NCBI RefSeq assembly: GCF_007990755.1
Contig: NZ_BJXA01000019.1
Coordinates: 1 to 64,000, forward strand
Length of the DNA: 64,000 bases
Origin: Nocardia ninae NBRC 108245
GTDB taxonomy: Bacteria > Actinomycetota > Actinomycetes > Mycobacteriales > Mycobacteriaceae
Reading direction: 5' to 3'
Below, piece by piece: positions 46,660-54,675 of the stretch. The translations under genes and the position numbers were made by a program. The notes under the pieces were generated by a model, which searched no databases, was not told the DNA's origin, and saw only the letters and a list, made by a program, of their open reading frames with translations. Numbering within the stretch: the stretch's first letter is position 1; every line of letters starts with the position of its first letter.

Positions 46660-47436
46660 ATGCGGGAAAATCTGGCAAAATCCCGGCGCGGCTCAGCACG
46701 GAATCCCCTGGAATATCTCTTCGCCAAGTACAAGGCCCAGGGGACCGTCACCCACGTCGAGTCCGTCACCCCGACGATGAAGTCCATCCGGATCCACAGC
46801 GAAGAACTCGACAAACTGCCCTACACCGCGGGCCAGCACGTCCGGGTCGAGATCAACGATCCGCTGTCCATCTACGGCATCTTCCGACCCGTCGAGACGC
46901 TGCGCAGCTACACCATCTGGGACTACGCGCCGACGGCGAAGACCTTCGAGCTGCGTGCGCACCTGTACGACGGCGAAGGCATCGGCCTGACCTGGGTCCG
47001 CGATGTGAAGCCCGGCGATGAGGTGACGTACTGGGGCCCGCAGGGCGACTTCGTCACCGGGGACGCCCCCTACCATCTGTTCATCGGCGAAGAAACCGCG
47101 ACGGTCGCGTTCGGCGCCATGATCCGCGGGCTCGATGCACGGGAGCGGGTGTACGGGCTGCTGGAGAGCGAGTCGGCGGCGGACGAACTGCCCATCCCCG
47201 GCGAACATCGGTTGCATCGGGTGTACCGCGAGGGCGCCCCCGCGCTCTCCTCCCCCACCCTGCTGAGCGCACTGACCACGCTGAACCTACCCGACACGCC
47301 CGGTGCGGCATACATCGCCGGCGAGGCACGAACCTGCCAGGCGGTCCGGGACCACCTGGTACGGGAACGCGACTGGCCACGCGAGGCGATCACGGTGAAG
47401 CCGTTCTGGACTCCGGGAAAGCGGGGCTTGCATTGA
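46660..47436 (+). CDS. Siderophore-interacting-protein (SIP) family FAD reductase
   Basis: About 258 residues. The FAD-binding barrel contains LRSYTIWDY (family RxYTxR region) and WGPQGDF; the NAD(P)H domain contains GEETATVAFGAMIRGL, AGEARTCQAVRDHL and the conserved C-terminal KPFWTPGKRGL. Family members (ViuB/YqjH) reduce ferric siderophores with NAD(P)H in the cytosol. In a PKS cluster without siderophore genes it may instead supply electrons to a flavin or heme oxygenase. I prefer ATG 46660, six bases after GGGAG, over the in-frame GTG at 46645. It is divergent from a TetR gene and converges on the SARP gene with only eight bases between stops. Confidence 0.83.
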   Translation: MRENLAKSRRGSARNPLEYLFAKYKAQGTVTHVESVTPTMKSIRIHSEELDKLPYTAGQHVRVEINDPLSIYGIFRPVETLRSYTIWDYAPTAKTFELRAHLYDGEGIGLTWVRDVKPGDEVTYWGPQGDFVTGDAPYHLFIGEETATVAFGAMIRGLDARERVYGLLESESAADELPIPGEHRLHRVYREGAPALSSPTLLSALTTLNLPDTPGAAYIAGEARTCQAVRDHLVRERDWPREAITVKPFWTPGKRGLH

Positions 47437-47444
47437 GATACCTC

Positions 47445-49646
47445 CTATCTCGCACCGGCTCGCACACCGGCCACGAGCGAATCGCTCCGTCGGCCCGGCA
47501 CCCGCTCATCGAGATAGCGGATCTTGGCGGCGGGCTCCTGGCCCGCCGCCAGCGGCCGATCCAAGGCGATCGTGCTGAACTGGCGCATCCCGCCACCCCA
47601 GCCCGGCCGCCTGCCGAGCAGATCGTCACGCGCAGTGAGGATTACCAGCACCGGCACCTCACCGAGGTCGGCACCGAGGCCCTCCACGAAATCCAGCAGA
47701 TCGTCGTCGGCCCGATGCAGGTCCTCGATGACCAGTACCAGTGGACAATCCCGGGCGAGAGTGCGCAAGAAGCTGCGCAGACCATCGAACATCTCCACGG
47801 TGCTGAGCGGACGCGGCGAATCGACGAGAGGTCGTAACGCATGCGTCAGCCTGCGCGTGGCCTCCCCCGAACCCCGCAGCCTGCGCAGGAATCCGGCGAG
47901 CTTGTCACCCGCCATCGTGGCCGAATCGGTAGGCGTGATGCCGCAGCAGGCCGACACGATCGCCAAGGGCACCGCACAACCGTTCACCGCAGGCAGGCGC
48001 GGCGCATCGCAGACCACGAACCGGGTGTCGACATCCTGTTCGCGCACCCGTCGCTCGAACTCACGCAACAGCCGCGTCTTGCCGACCCCCGCCTCGCCGA
48101 GCACCGTGATCAGATGCGGCACAGCCCGGTGCCGCACCCGCTCGAGCGTGCCGTGCAGCACGTCCAATTCCAGTTCCCGATCCGGCGCGCCGATCGAGCT
48201 GGTCGCCCGCGACCGCTCCCGGACACAGGTGACCTGCCAGGTCCGCGAACCGTCACCGACCTGGTCGTAGCCGACCTGCGCCGCCGTCGCGTCCCTGGTG
48301 ACACCGCACACCCGGATCGCACCGGAAGGCGCACCGGCCAAAAGCCATTGACATCGTTCCAGCACCGCCCCGTTGGGCGACTGCGGGACATCTATCTCCT
48401 CGGATCGGTACCGGATGGAGGCCTCGCCGGTGGACACGGCGACCCGCACGACCGGCACGTCACACAGCCGGCCGAGGATCGCGTCCGCCACCCGGACCGC
48501 GCGCTCCGCGTGATCCTGCTTCTGATCCACGGGCCCGAATACGGCCAGCGAGATGGAGCCCATGGAGGTGACGACGGCGCCGCCGAAATCCTCCACGAGT
48601 CCCCGAATGTCCAGCGCCACTTCGTCGCGCATCCGATCGATGTCCTCGGGCTCACCCGCGGCCTGGTCGAATCCGAGCTCGGTCTGCACCAGCAGCAGGC
48701 TGACCTGTTCCCGGCACACCGCCGAAAGTTCCCGAACGACAGGGGGTTGCAGCACCGGCCGAATCGGCTGCTCCTCGGCGTGCGGCAGCTCGACCGGTGC
48801 GACCGGCTCGTCCGGCTGCGCCCGGTCCTCCGGTCGCGGCCACTGCACGACGATCGATTCGTCGGACGCGGGCATATCGGCCAGGTGCAGCGAGGCGTCC
48901 TGGTTCAGGATCGCGTGCTGCAGCAGTTGCAGTTCCCGACCTGGCTCCACGCCTAGATCCGATACCAGGGTGGCCCGCACCCGGCTGTAGGTGTTCAACG
49001 CGGCGGCCTGCCGACCGCAGCGGTACAGCGCGAGCATCAGCTGGCCACACAGTCGCTCGCGCAACGGTTCCGACTCGACCATGCTCTCCAGCGCACCGAG
49101 CATCGTCTGATGTCGACCGCATGCCAGTTCCGCGGCGAAGTAGTCCTCCATCGCGTCGATCCTGGCGTTCTCCAGCGCGGTCAACTCCGGCCAATCCGTG
49201 CCGATCTCCACGAGATCGGCCAGCGCCGATCCGCGCCACAGCGACAGTGCCTCACTGAGAATCACCGAGGCCGCCTTGGGCGAGCCTGCCGCCAGCTCGG
49301 TCCGGCCCTCCTGTACCCGTTTGCGGAAACGAGACAGGTCTATCTGATCGTCGTCGACCCGCACCATGTATCCCGGCGGCTTGGTGACAAGGGTGCCGGC
49401 CCCGACGTGCACGGCATTCACCGACAGCGCGCCGCGCAGTCCCGACACCGCGTTCTGCAGAATCTTGCGGGCGGTGGCGGGCGGCTCGGATCCGGCCCAC
49501 AGGGCGTCCAGCAGCTTGCTGGTCGGTACGACTCGATTGGCGTGCAGCAGCAGGAAAGCAAGCGTCGCACGTTGTTTGGCGCCACCGATGGCGACCTGTT
49601 GGTCGCGGTGCACGACCTCCAGAGGACCGAGTATTCGAAATAGCAT
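47445..49646 (-). CDS. SARP-family pathway activator with cyclase-like and AAA ATPase domains
   Basis: About 733 residues. Residues 1-90: OmpR-type winged helix (MLFRILGPLEVV, then KQRATLAFLLLHANRVVP). About 95-240: bacterial transcriptional activator domain (SRFRKRVQEGR, ENARIDAMEDYF, YRCGRQAAALNTYSRVRATL). About 295-450: a class III nucleotide-cyclase-like fold, with FGGAVVTSMGSISLAVFG where active cyclases have a metal-binding Asp, so presumably non-catalytic. About 470-733: AAA/STAND ATPase with Walker A (GEAGVGKTRLL) and Walker B (LVLVIEDLHRAD). It ends soon after the ATPase without TPR repeats, shorter than AfsR-like proteins. ATG 49646 matches the SARP consensus N-terminus; a TTG twelve codons upstream is less likely. 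Probably the cluster activator. A TACCGGTCGGTA operator lies about 170 bases upstream. Confidence 0.87.
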   Translation of the reverse strand: MLFRILGPLEVVHRDQQVAIGGAKQRATLAFLLLHANRVVPTSKLLDALWAGSEPPATARKILQNAVSGLRGALSVNAVHVGAGTLVTKPPGYMVRVDDDQIDLSRFRKRVQEGRTELAAGSPKAASVILSEALSLWRGSALADLVEIGTDWPELTALENARIDAMEDYFAAELACGRHQTMLGALESMVESEPLRERLCGQLMLALYRCGRQAAALNTYSRVRATLVSDLGVEPGRELQLLQHAILNQDASLHLADMPASDESIVVQWPRPEDRAQPDEPVAPVELPHAEEQPIRPVLQPPVVRELSAVCREQVSLLLVQTELGFDQAAGEPEDIDRMRDEVALDIRGLVEDFGGAVVTSMGSISLAVFGPVDQKQDHAERAVRVADAILGRLCDVPVVRVAVSTGEASIRYRSEEIDVPQSPNGAVLERCQWLLAGAPSGAIRVCGVTRDATAAQVGYDQVGDGSRTWQVTCVRERSRATSSIGAPDRELELDVLHGTLERVRHRAVPHLITVLGEAGVGKTRLLREFERRVREQDVDTRFVVCDAPRLPAVNGCAVPLAIVSACCGITPTDSATMAGDKLAGFLRRLRGSGEATRRLTHALRPLVDSPRPLSTVEMFDGLRSFLRTLARDCPLVLVIEDLHRADDDLLDFVEGLGADLGEVPVLVILTARDDLLGRRPGWGGGMRQFSTIALDRPLAAGQEPAAKIRYLDERVPGRRSDSLVAGVRAGAR

Positions 49647-49816
49647 GGCGAACCCCCACACGTGGAATCTGCTCTCCCGCAACAGGATTCACCGGTAACG
49701 GCGTCCTGCCGGATGTCCCGACCAGCGGCCTCCGTTCCGCATGGCCAGGACCGGGTGAGCCAGTCAGCGTTTGCTGATCAATCAGCCTTTCCGTTAATAC
49801 CGCTCAGTCTTGTTAG

Positions 49817-49828
49817 TACCGGTCGGTA
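49817..49828. promoter_or_regulatory. TetR-type operator candidate upstream of SARP
   Basis: TACCGGTCGGTA is an inverted repeat (TACCG-n2-CGGTA) typical of TetR-family sites. A half-site ATACCG occurs 21 bases to its left (49797-49802). It lies about 170 bases upstream of the SARP start. Its first ten bases recur at 51737-51746 in another promoter region. Confidence 0.5.
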
Positions 49829-50060
49829 TCGTTTAGTGCTCTCTAGAACGATGTTACACAGTTACAAATCGTCGTCAACCCGAACGGCGAACACTGTGCC
49901 GAGGTCGGCAGACGAATCCGAAAATCGTTCTGGGGCAACAGTTTCTACACATTTCCAGCACTGATGAACTCCCCTCACGGGTGTGCTCGCAGCTTCGAGC
50001 GACGACGTCGGCGCACTGAGCAGATCGGCGTCCGGGCAGGACTGCATGGCGATCTCGGCA

Positions 50061-50104
50061 CCCGGTGGGTGGTGCGATCGCCGCCGCACCCACCGGGAGT
50101 TTTT
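50061..50104 (+). terminator. Strong intrinsic terminator without an obvious gene
   Basis: CCCGGTGGGTG (50061-50071) pairs with CACCCACCGGG (50087-50097), followed by AG and TTTTT (50100-50104). It is a textbook plus-strand terminator, yet no plus-strand gene ends nearby; the last one upstream stops at 47436. Confidence 0.7.
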
Positions 50105-50582
50105 CGGTGTCGGCGCCCAGAGCAAGGACTGTTGCTCAGCGATAGCTTTCGGGCGCGGACCACAAGCCGGACGTAGGCCGGGTTCGTTGTAGTGGGCATC
50201 GGGCGTCACCGGGGCGCGATGAGCTCGCATTCGGCCACGATCTAGCTGGTGGCCTCGGCCTCACAACATACGATCACCCAGATAACTTCATGGCAGAAAT
50301 TATCAGGCAAATCAATCACCAGTCAACGGTTTTCACAGCTCGAGGATGCCCCCGATATTGGTGTGTTCCTTTTGGTGCGACATTGCGATACCAGCAATTC
50401 GGACGAACTCGCCCGCATCCCGGAGCACCATGCCAGGTCTCGCCGAAACCATTGCTGAACTGCGGAATCGGAGCCATTTCACGGGATCATCCCGCGCCCC
50501 TCGATAATTCATCGCACACGATGCAATGTCACAAAAGTACTGTCGGACCAGAGATTACGAGCCAACACAACACTAGCTTGAT

Positions 50583-50598
50583 CCCCCCATATGGGGGG
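50583..50598. repeat. Perfect palindrome C6-ATAT-G6
   Basis: CCCCCCATATGGGGGG is fully self-complementary and extends by one T/A pair if one extra G at 50599 is skipped. It lies in AT-richer DNA about 220 bases from the thioesterase stop. C/G-tract palindromes with an AT centre resemble operators of CsoR-family repressors, but no such regulator gene is here. Confidence 0.5.
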
Positions 50599-50817
50599 GA
50601 CTTTATGACGTCCAGACGAATTCAACAAGAAATCCGTGTAAGGAGCAAGGCTCCACCTCGCTCAGCGGGACATTCGCCGCCGTGTCGGGCCGGGTCGCGG
50701 TGTGTCGCGCGGGTTCGGCGCGGGACGCACCGCGGGCGACAGCGGGTGCGATCGTCACCGGACGGAGGCAGGCCGGCACCCTTCAGAAGCGGGGCCCGGC
50801 CGCGTGCCGTGCACGAA

Positions 50818-51627
50818 CTACTTTCCGCCGTCGAGGATCCGGCGCAACTGACGAGACGAGGCCACCAGGCCGCCCGCGCGATCCCACAGGCTCGCCTCGT
50901 CCACACACCATCCATCACCGCTCGTGATGTTGCGCTGCACCGCCAGCACGAAGTCGTCGATGGGATTGCGCACCAGATCGCCGTGCAGGTGGATGGACAG
51001 CTCGGTGGACACGATCGCGAGGGGTTCGGACAGCGTGGGATAGAGCCCGGGCGGCATGGCGTCCATGGCCACGATGGCTACCAGCGAATCCGCCGCGACC
51101 TCGGGCCGCATGCGCAGCCACGCACCCATTTCCGCGGTCGACGACCCGGTCATCGGAAAGGCGCCGCAGGCCTGCCGCAGCTCGAACTGCTGCCCGAACG
51201 GAACCAGCTCCGGCGGAAAGTGGATCTCCGGGCAATCCTCGGGCGCGGGTACCGAGGGCGCGGTGATCCGCTGCTGCCCGGCCGCGCCCGTGCGGTGCGC
51301 GAACACGATGGTCGAGATGAAGATGGTGTCCTCGCCCTGGGTCCCGCGTACCGTGACGAACTCCGCGGTCCGGCCGGCGCGCTCCACCGTAGCGATCAGC
51401 GAAATCGGTGCGTCCCAAGGGTTTCGCAGGAATTGGGTATGCGTGGCCTGCGGCACCGCCGCCGCGTCGACGAGGTCCGCACCCGCCTGGGCGGCGAGCG
51501 CGTTGAGCAGTCCGCCGAGCGGGCCGGACCACGACCACCACGTGCGCGGCACGTGCACAACCCATTCGCCCGGGCTCTTCCGGATGGCACCGCTGGACTC
51601 CAGCAAAGCATGCTTTTCGAATGTCAC
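50818..51627 (-). CDS. TesB-like double hot-dog acyl-CoA thioesterase family protein
   Basis: A 269-residue protein that I assign to the acyl-CoA thioesterase II-like (4HBT_3) fold: an N-terminal hot-dog with PRTWWSWSGPLGGLLNALAAQA and a C-terminal one with LSIHLHGDL and EASLWDRAGGLVASSRQLRRI. Family members hydrolyse acyl-CoA or acyl-ACP thioesters. It may release the product of the KS-CLF synthase encoded on the other side of the divergent promoter. The start is GTG 51627, preceded by GGGGACGGAAA. The catalytic Asp/Gln/Thr residues cannot be placed with certainty by eye, so function within the family stays open. Confidence 0.75.
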   Translation of the reverse strand: MTFEKHALLESSGAIRKSPGEWVVHVPRTWWSWSGPLGGLLNALAAQAGADLVDAAAVPQATHTQFLRNPWDAPISLIATVERAGRTAEFVTVRGTQGEDTIFISTIVFAHRTGAAGQQRITAPSVPAPEDCPEIHFPPELVPFGQQFELRQACGAFPMTGSSTAEMGAWLRMRPEVAADSLVAIVAMDAMPPGLYPTLSEPLAIVSTELSIHLHGDLVRNPIDDFVLAVQRNITSGDGWCVDEASLWDRAGGLVASSRQLRRILDGGK

Positions 51628-51906
51628 AGTAATTTCCGTCCCCTAGCGCCTCGATATCGACGCGACCAGTAGATCCTATTATCCGGCTAAAATCCAGACC
51701 GCCTGCAAACACAATTCAGCCCGCTCGGCCCCGGCCTACCGGTCGGCCGATAGCCGCAGCAAACTACCTGATAATGGGCCCGATGAGCGTCTCATTAACC
51801 GACAGTTCGCGACGAATGTGTGCGGCGGTCTAGGTTCGGGACAGGCCCCCGGTAATGGCTATTCGAATCCGGTTTGTGCGGGTCAACTACCAATTAGGAG
51901 AAGAGC
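51628..51906. promoter_or_regulatory. Divergent promoter region with GGCC-ACCGGT palindrome
   Basis: 279 bases lie between the thioesterase (minus) and SDR (plus) genes. At 51733-51748 lies GGCCTACCGGTCGGCC, palindromic except for one pair, containing the TACCGGTCGG seen upstream of the SARP gene. ACCTGATAATGGG (51766-51778) is a possible -10 area for the plus strand. AGGAG (51896-51900) is the SDR ribosome binding site. Confidence 0.5.
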
Positions 51907-52671
51907 ATGGATCTGCAGCTCGCAGGCAAGACCGCAGTGGTCACGGCCGCCGGCGGTGGCATCGGCGGCGCTATCACTCAGACACTGATCGCCGAGGGCG
52001 CAACCGTGCTCGGTGCCGACCTCGCCGTCACATCGAAGCTGAAGGAAACCGGCGCGATCACCGTCCAGGCCGATCTGACCACCGAGGAGGGCGTCGAGCA
52101 GCTGCGCCAAGCGGTCGTCGCCGAATTCGACGGCGTCGATCTGCTGGTCAACGTCGTCGGCGGGCTGGCAGGCCTGCAGCTGGGCAACTTCGCCGATATC
52201 GACGACGCGACTTGGCAGAAAGCCTTCCAGCTCAACCTGTTTGCCAATCTGAACGTCACCCGCGCGCTGCGGCCCAACCTGCGCGCGGCGATCGTCAACG
52301 TCTCGACCGCGGTCGCCCGCTTCCCCTCGACCGGCCCGTACTGGTACGCCGCCTCGAAGGCCGCACTGGCCGCGTGGAGCAAGAGCCTCGCCAATGAACT
52401 CGGCCCGCAAGGCATTCGGGTGAACGCGGTCTCCCCCGGCCTGATCCGCACGCCGCTGTGGGACGAGTACGGCCCGCGGCTCAGCGCGACCTTCCACATG
52501 GAGGCCAAGGACTTCATGCCCAACCTGCCGATGCTCGCGCAGGTTCCGCTCAACCGCTGGGCCGAGCCGGAAGAGGTGGCCGCTCTGGTCGCGTTCCTCG
52601 GTTCTCCCGTCGCGGGCTTCATCACCGGCGCGGACTACATCATCGACGGCGGCGCCGAAAAGGTCATGTGA
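51907..52671 (+). CDS. Short-chain dehydrogenase/reductase
   Basis: A 254-residue classical SDR. The cofactor motif is slightly altered (TAAGGGIGG for TGxxxGIG) and the NNAG motif reads NVVGG. Ser/Tyr/Lys are present in NVSTAVARFPSTGPYWYAASK. It ends ITGADYIIDGGA as in the family. Likely an NAD(P)H-dependent alcohol/ketone oxidoreductase acting on the product of the right-hand synthase. ATG 51907 has AGGAG six bases before it. It is the first gene of a plus-strand run (SDR, AsnB, AT-ACP, KS-CLF synthase, P450, KR-like) with short gaps or overlaps, probably an operon. The substrate cannot be read from sequence. Confidence 0.85.
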   Translation: MDLQLAGKTAVVTAAGGGIGGAITQTLIAEGATVLGADLAVTSKLKETGAITVQADLTTEEGVEQLRQAVVAEFDGVDLLVNVVGGLAGLQLGNFADIDDATWQKAFQLNLFANLNVTRALRPNLRAAIVNVSTAVARFPSTGPYWYAASKAALAAWSKSLANELGPQGIRVNAVSPGLIRTPLWDEYGPRLSATFHMEAKDFMPNLPMLAQVPLNRWAEPEEVAALVAFLGSPVAGFITGADYIIDGGAEKVM

Positions 52672-52716
52672 TCGCAGCGGCAGCTGCCGCTGACGCCACA
52701 TCAGAAAGGGATGGCC

Positions 52717-54576
52717 ATGTGTGGAATCGTCGGTTGGGTCGACTTCGACCGGGATCTGCGGACGCAAACCCATATCGCACAACGGATGACGGACACCATG
52801 GCCCTCCGGGGACCCGATGACGAGGGTCTCTGGGTGCGCGAACACGTCGCGCTCGGCCATCGGCGGCTGGCGGTGATCGATATCGCCGGTGGCAGGCAGC
52901 CGATGCGCACCCCGGAGACGACGCACGACGGCGAGCCCTTCCTCGTCATCAGCTACAGCGGTGAGGTCTACAACTTCGCCGAGCTGCGCGAGGAACTACG
53001 CGGACTCGGCCACTGGTTCGCCACCCGCAGCGACACCGAGGTGGTGCAGCGCGCCTATCTGCAGTGGGGCACGGACTTCACGCATCGGCTCAATGGCATG
53101 TTCGCCTTTGCCATTTGGGACAGCCGGGTGGACGAACTGATCCTGGTGCGCGACCGGCTGGGCATCAAACCGCTCTACTACTACCCGCTGCCGGACGGGG
53201 TGCTGTTCGGCTCGGAGCCGAAGGCCATCCTGGCCAACCCGGCCGCCCGCGCCGAGATGGACGCCGACGGCCTCCGGGACGCGCTCGCGGTGGCCCGGGT
53301 GCCGGGACGCACGCCGCTGCGCAACCTCTTCGAGCTGCGACCCGGCCATATCCTGCGGGTCCGGCGCGGGCAGCTGCGCGAAGAACGGTACTGGCAGCTG
53401 GAGACCCGGCCGCACACCGACGATCTGGATACCACCGTCGGTCACGTCCGCGAACTGCTCGAGGACATCGTGACCAAGCAGATGGTCTCGGATGTGCCGC
53501 TGTGCACCCTGCTCTCCGGTGGGCTGGACTCCAGCGTGCTCACCGCACTGGCCCAGCGCACGGCGAGCGCACACGGGGAAGGCCGGGTGCGCAGCTATTC
53601 GGTCGATTTCGTCGGCCATACCGAGAACTTCCAGCCGGAGCTGCTGCGCGAGGCGCCGGACACTCCGTTCGCGTTGGAGCTGGCGCGCCACGTCGGCACC
53701 GACCACCGGGAGATCCTGCTCGACACCGCGACACTGGTCGAGCCGACGGTCCGGGACGCGGTGCTGCGGGCCTGGGATCTGCCCTACGGCATCGGCGATC
53801 AGGATCCCTCGATCTACCAGTTGTTCCGCGGGGTCCGCGAGGCCTCGACGGTGGCACTGTCCGGTGAGGGCGCCGACGAGATCTTCGGCGGCTACCTGTG
53901 GTTCCCGGCGGAGCAGCCGACGTTCCCCTGGCACACACCGAGTCCGGTGCCCGCGGCGAAACTCGGCGCGGCTTTCCTCGACCGCGACCTCGCGGCGGCG
54001 ATCGACCTGGACACCTATGTCAAGGATCAGTACGCCGACGCCGTCCGTCAGGTGGTTCACCTGCCCGACGCCGACGCACTGGAACGGCGCACCCGGATAT
54101 CCAGCCATCTGCACCTGACCCGATTCCTGGCGATGATGCTGGACCGCAAGGACCGGATGAGCATGGCGACCGGGCTGGAGGTCCGGGTGCCGTTCTGCGA
54201 TCACCGCCTGGTCGAGTATGTGTACAACGCGCCGTGGTCGCTCAAGACGTTCGACGGCCGGGAGAAGAGTCTGCTCCGCGCCGCCACGAAAGACCTTCTT
54301 CCCCATTCCATTTCGCAGCGGAAGAAGGCGCCCTACCCGACCACCCAGGACATCGGCTACGACGTCGCGATCAACCAGGAACTCGGCAAGATCATGGCCG
54401 AGCCCGCCTCACCGATCCTGCCGCTGCTCGATGCCGAAGTGGTACGGACACATCTGGACAAACCGATCACCGAGCCGTACTCGATGATCGCCCGCTCGGC
54501 CTACACCGAGCCACCGGTGCGGTTGAACGCATGGCTGGCCCTGCACCAGGTGAACCTGGTCGGGATCAACACCTGA
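52717..54576 (+). CDS. AsnB-type glutamine-dependent amidotransferase (asparagine synthetase B family)
   Basis: About 619 residues. The N-terminal class II glutaminase domain starts MCGIVGWVDF, with Cys2 the nucleophile once Met is removed. For that reason the ATG at 52717, not the one six bases upstream, is the start. The synthetase domain has the PP-loop LLSGGLDSSVL near residue 265 and SGEGADEIFGGY near 385. The chemistry is ATP-dependent carboxyl activation and amidation with ammonia from glutamine. In PKS clusters such enzymes make malonamate starters (OxyD) or amidate polyketide carboxylates. Here, between SDR and AT-ACP genes, amide formation on starter or product is likely. A plain asparagine synthetase role cannot be excluded. 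Confidence 0.88.
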   Translation: MCGIVGWVDFDRDLRTQTHIAQRMTDTMALRGPDDEGLWVREHVALGHRRLAVIDIAGGRQPMRTPETTHDGEPFLVISYSGEVYNFAELREELRGLGHWFATRSDTEVVQRAYLQWGTDFTHRLNGMFAFAIWDSRVDELILVRDRLGIKPLYYYPLPDGVLFGSEPKAILANPAARAEMDADGLRDALAVARVPGRTPLRNLFELRPGHILRVRRGQLREERYWQLETRPHTDDLDTTVGHVRELLEDIVTKQMVSDVPLCTLLSGGLDSSVLTALAQRTASAHGEGRVRSYSVDFVGHTENFQPELLREAPDTPFALELARHVGTDHREILLDTATLVEPTVRDAVLRAWDLPYGIGDQDPSIYQLFRGVREASTVALSGEGADEIFGGYLWFPAEQPTFPWHTPSPVPAAKLGAAFLDRDLAAAIDLDTYVKDQYADAVRQVVHLPDADALERRTRISSHLHLTRFLAMMLDRKDRMSMATGLEVRVPFCDHRLVEYVYNAPWSLKTFDGREKSLLRAATKDLLPHSISQRKKAPYPTTQDIGYDVAINQELGKIMAEPASPILPLLDAEVVRTHLDKPITEPYSMIARSAYTEPPVRLNAWLALHQVNLVGINT

Positions 54577-54675
54577 GCGCAGCCCGCCTATCTGCCCGTC
54601 ATCCGACGGTAGCAACAGATTTCGTTTCGCAGTAAGTATCCGGACCGGGGTTCGGAGAATAGGGAGAACGTAGCG

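Larger units (their letters stand above)
49647..50817. other. 1.17-kb regulatory gap without a convincing gene
   Basis: Between the SARP start and the end of the thioesterase gene I see no open frame with actinomycete codon bias or recognisable family. The gap is less GC-rich than the coding DNA, notably 49790-49950 and 50270-50640. It contains the SARP promoter with an operator candidate (49817-49828), a plus-strand intrinsic terminator (50061-50104) and a perfect C6-ATAT-G6 palindrome (50583-50598). The terminator implies an unannotated plus-strand transcript starting to its left. A small RNA, a leader or short peptides could be hidden here. Confidence 0.6.

Noticed and set aside
49682-49682. 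Upstream TTG start for the SARP gene
   Set aside because: It would add twelve residues before the conserved MLFRILGPLEVV; the ATG at 49646 matches family N-termini.
49875-49961. 28-residue Cys-containing ORF (minus strand, GTG start with AGGGGAG upstream) near the SARP promoter
   Set aside because: Possible start signal, but no family resemblance, no maturation genes and no other support; too short to claim.
50249-50458. 69-codon plus-strand frame in the gene-free gap
   Set aside because: No ribosome binding site, no actinomycete codon bias and no recognisable motif.
52711-52716. Upstream ATG for the AsnB gene
   Set aside because: It would place Ala-Met before the catalytic Cys; class II amidotransferases need Cys directly after the initiator Met.
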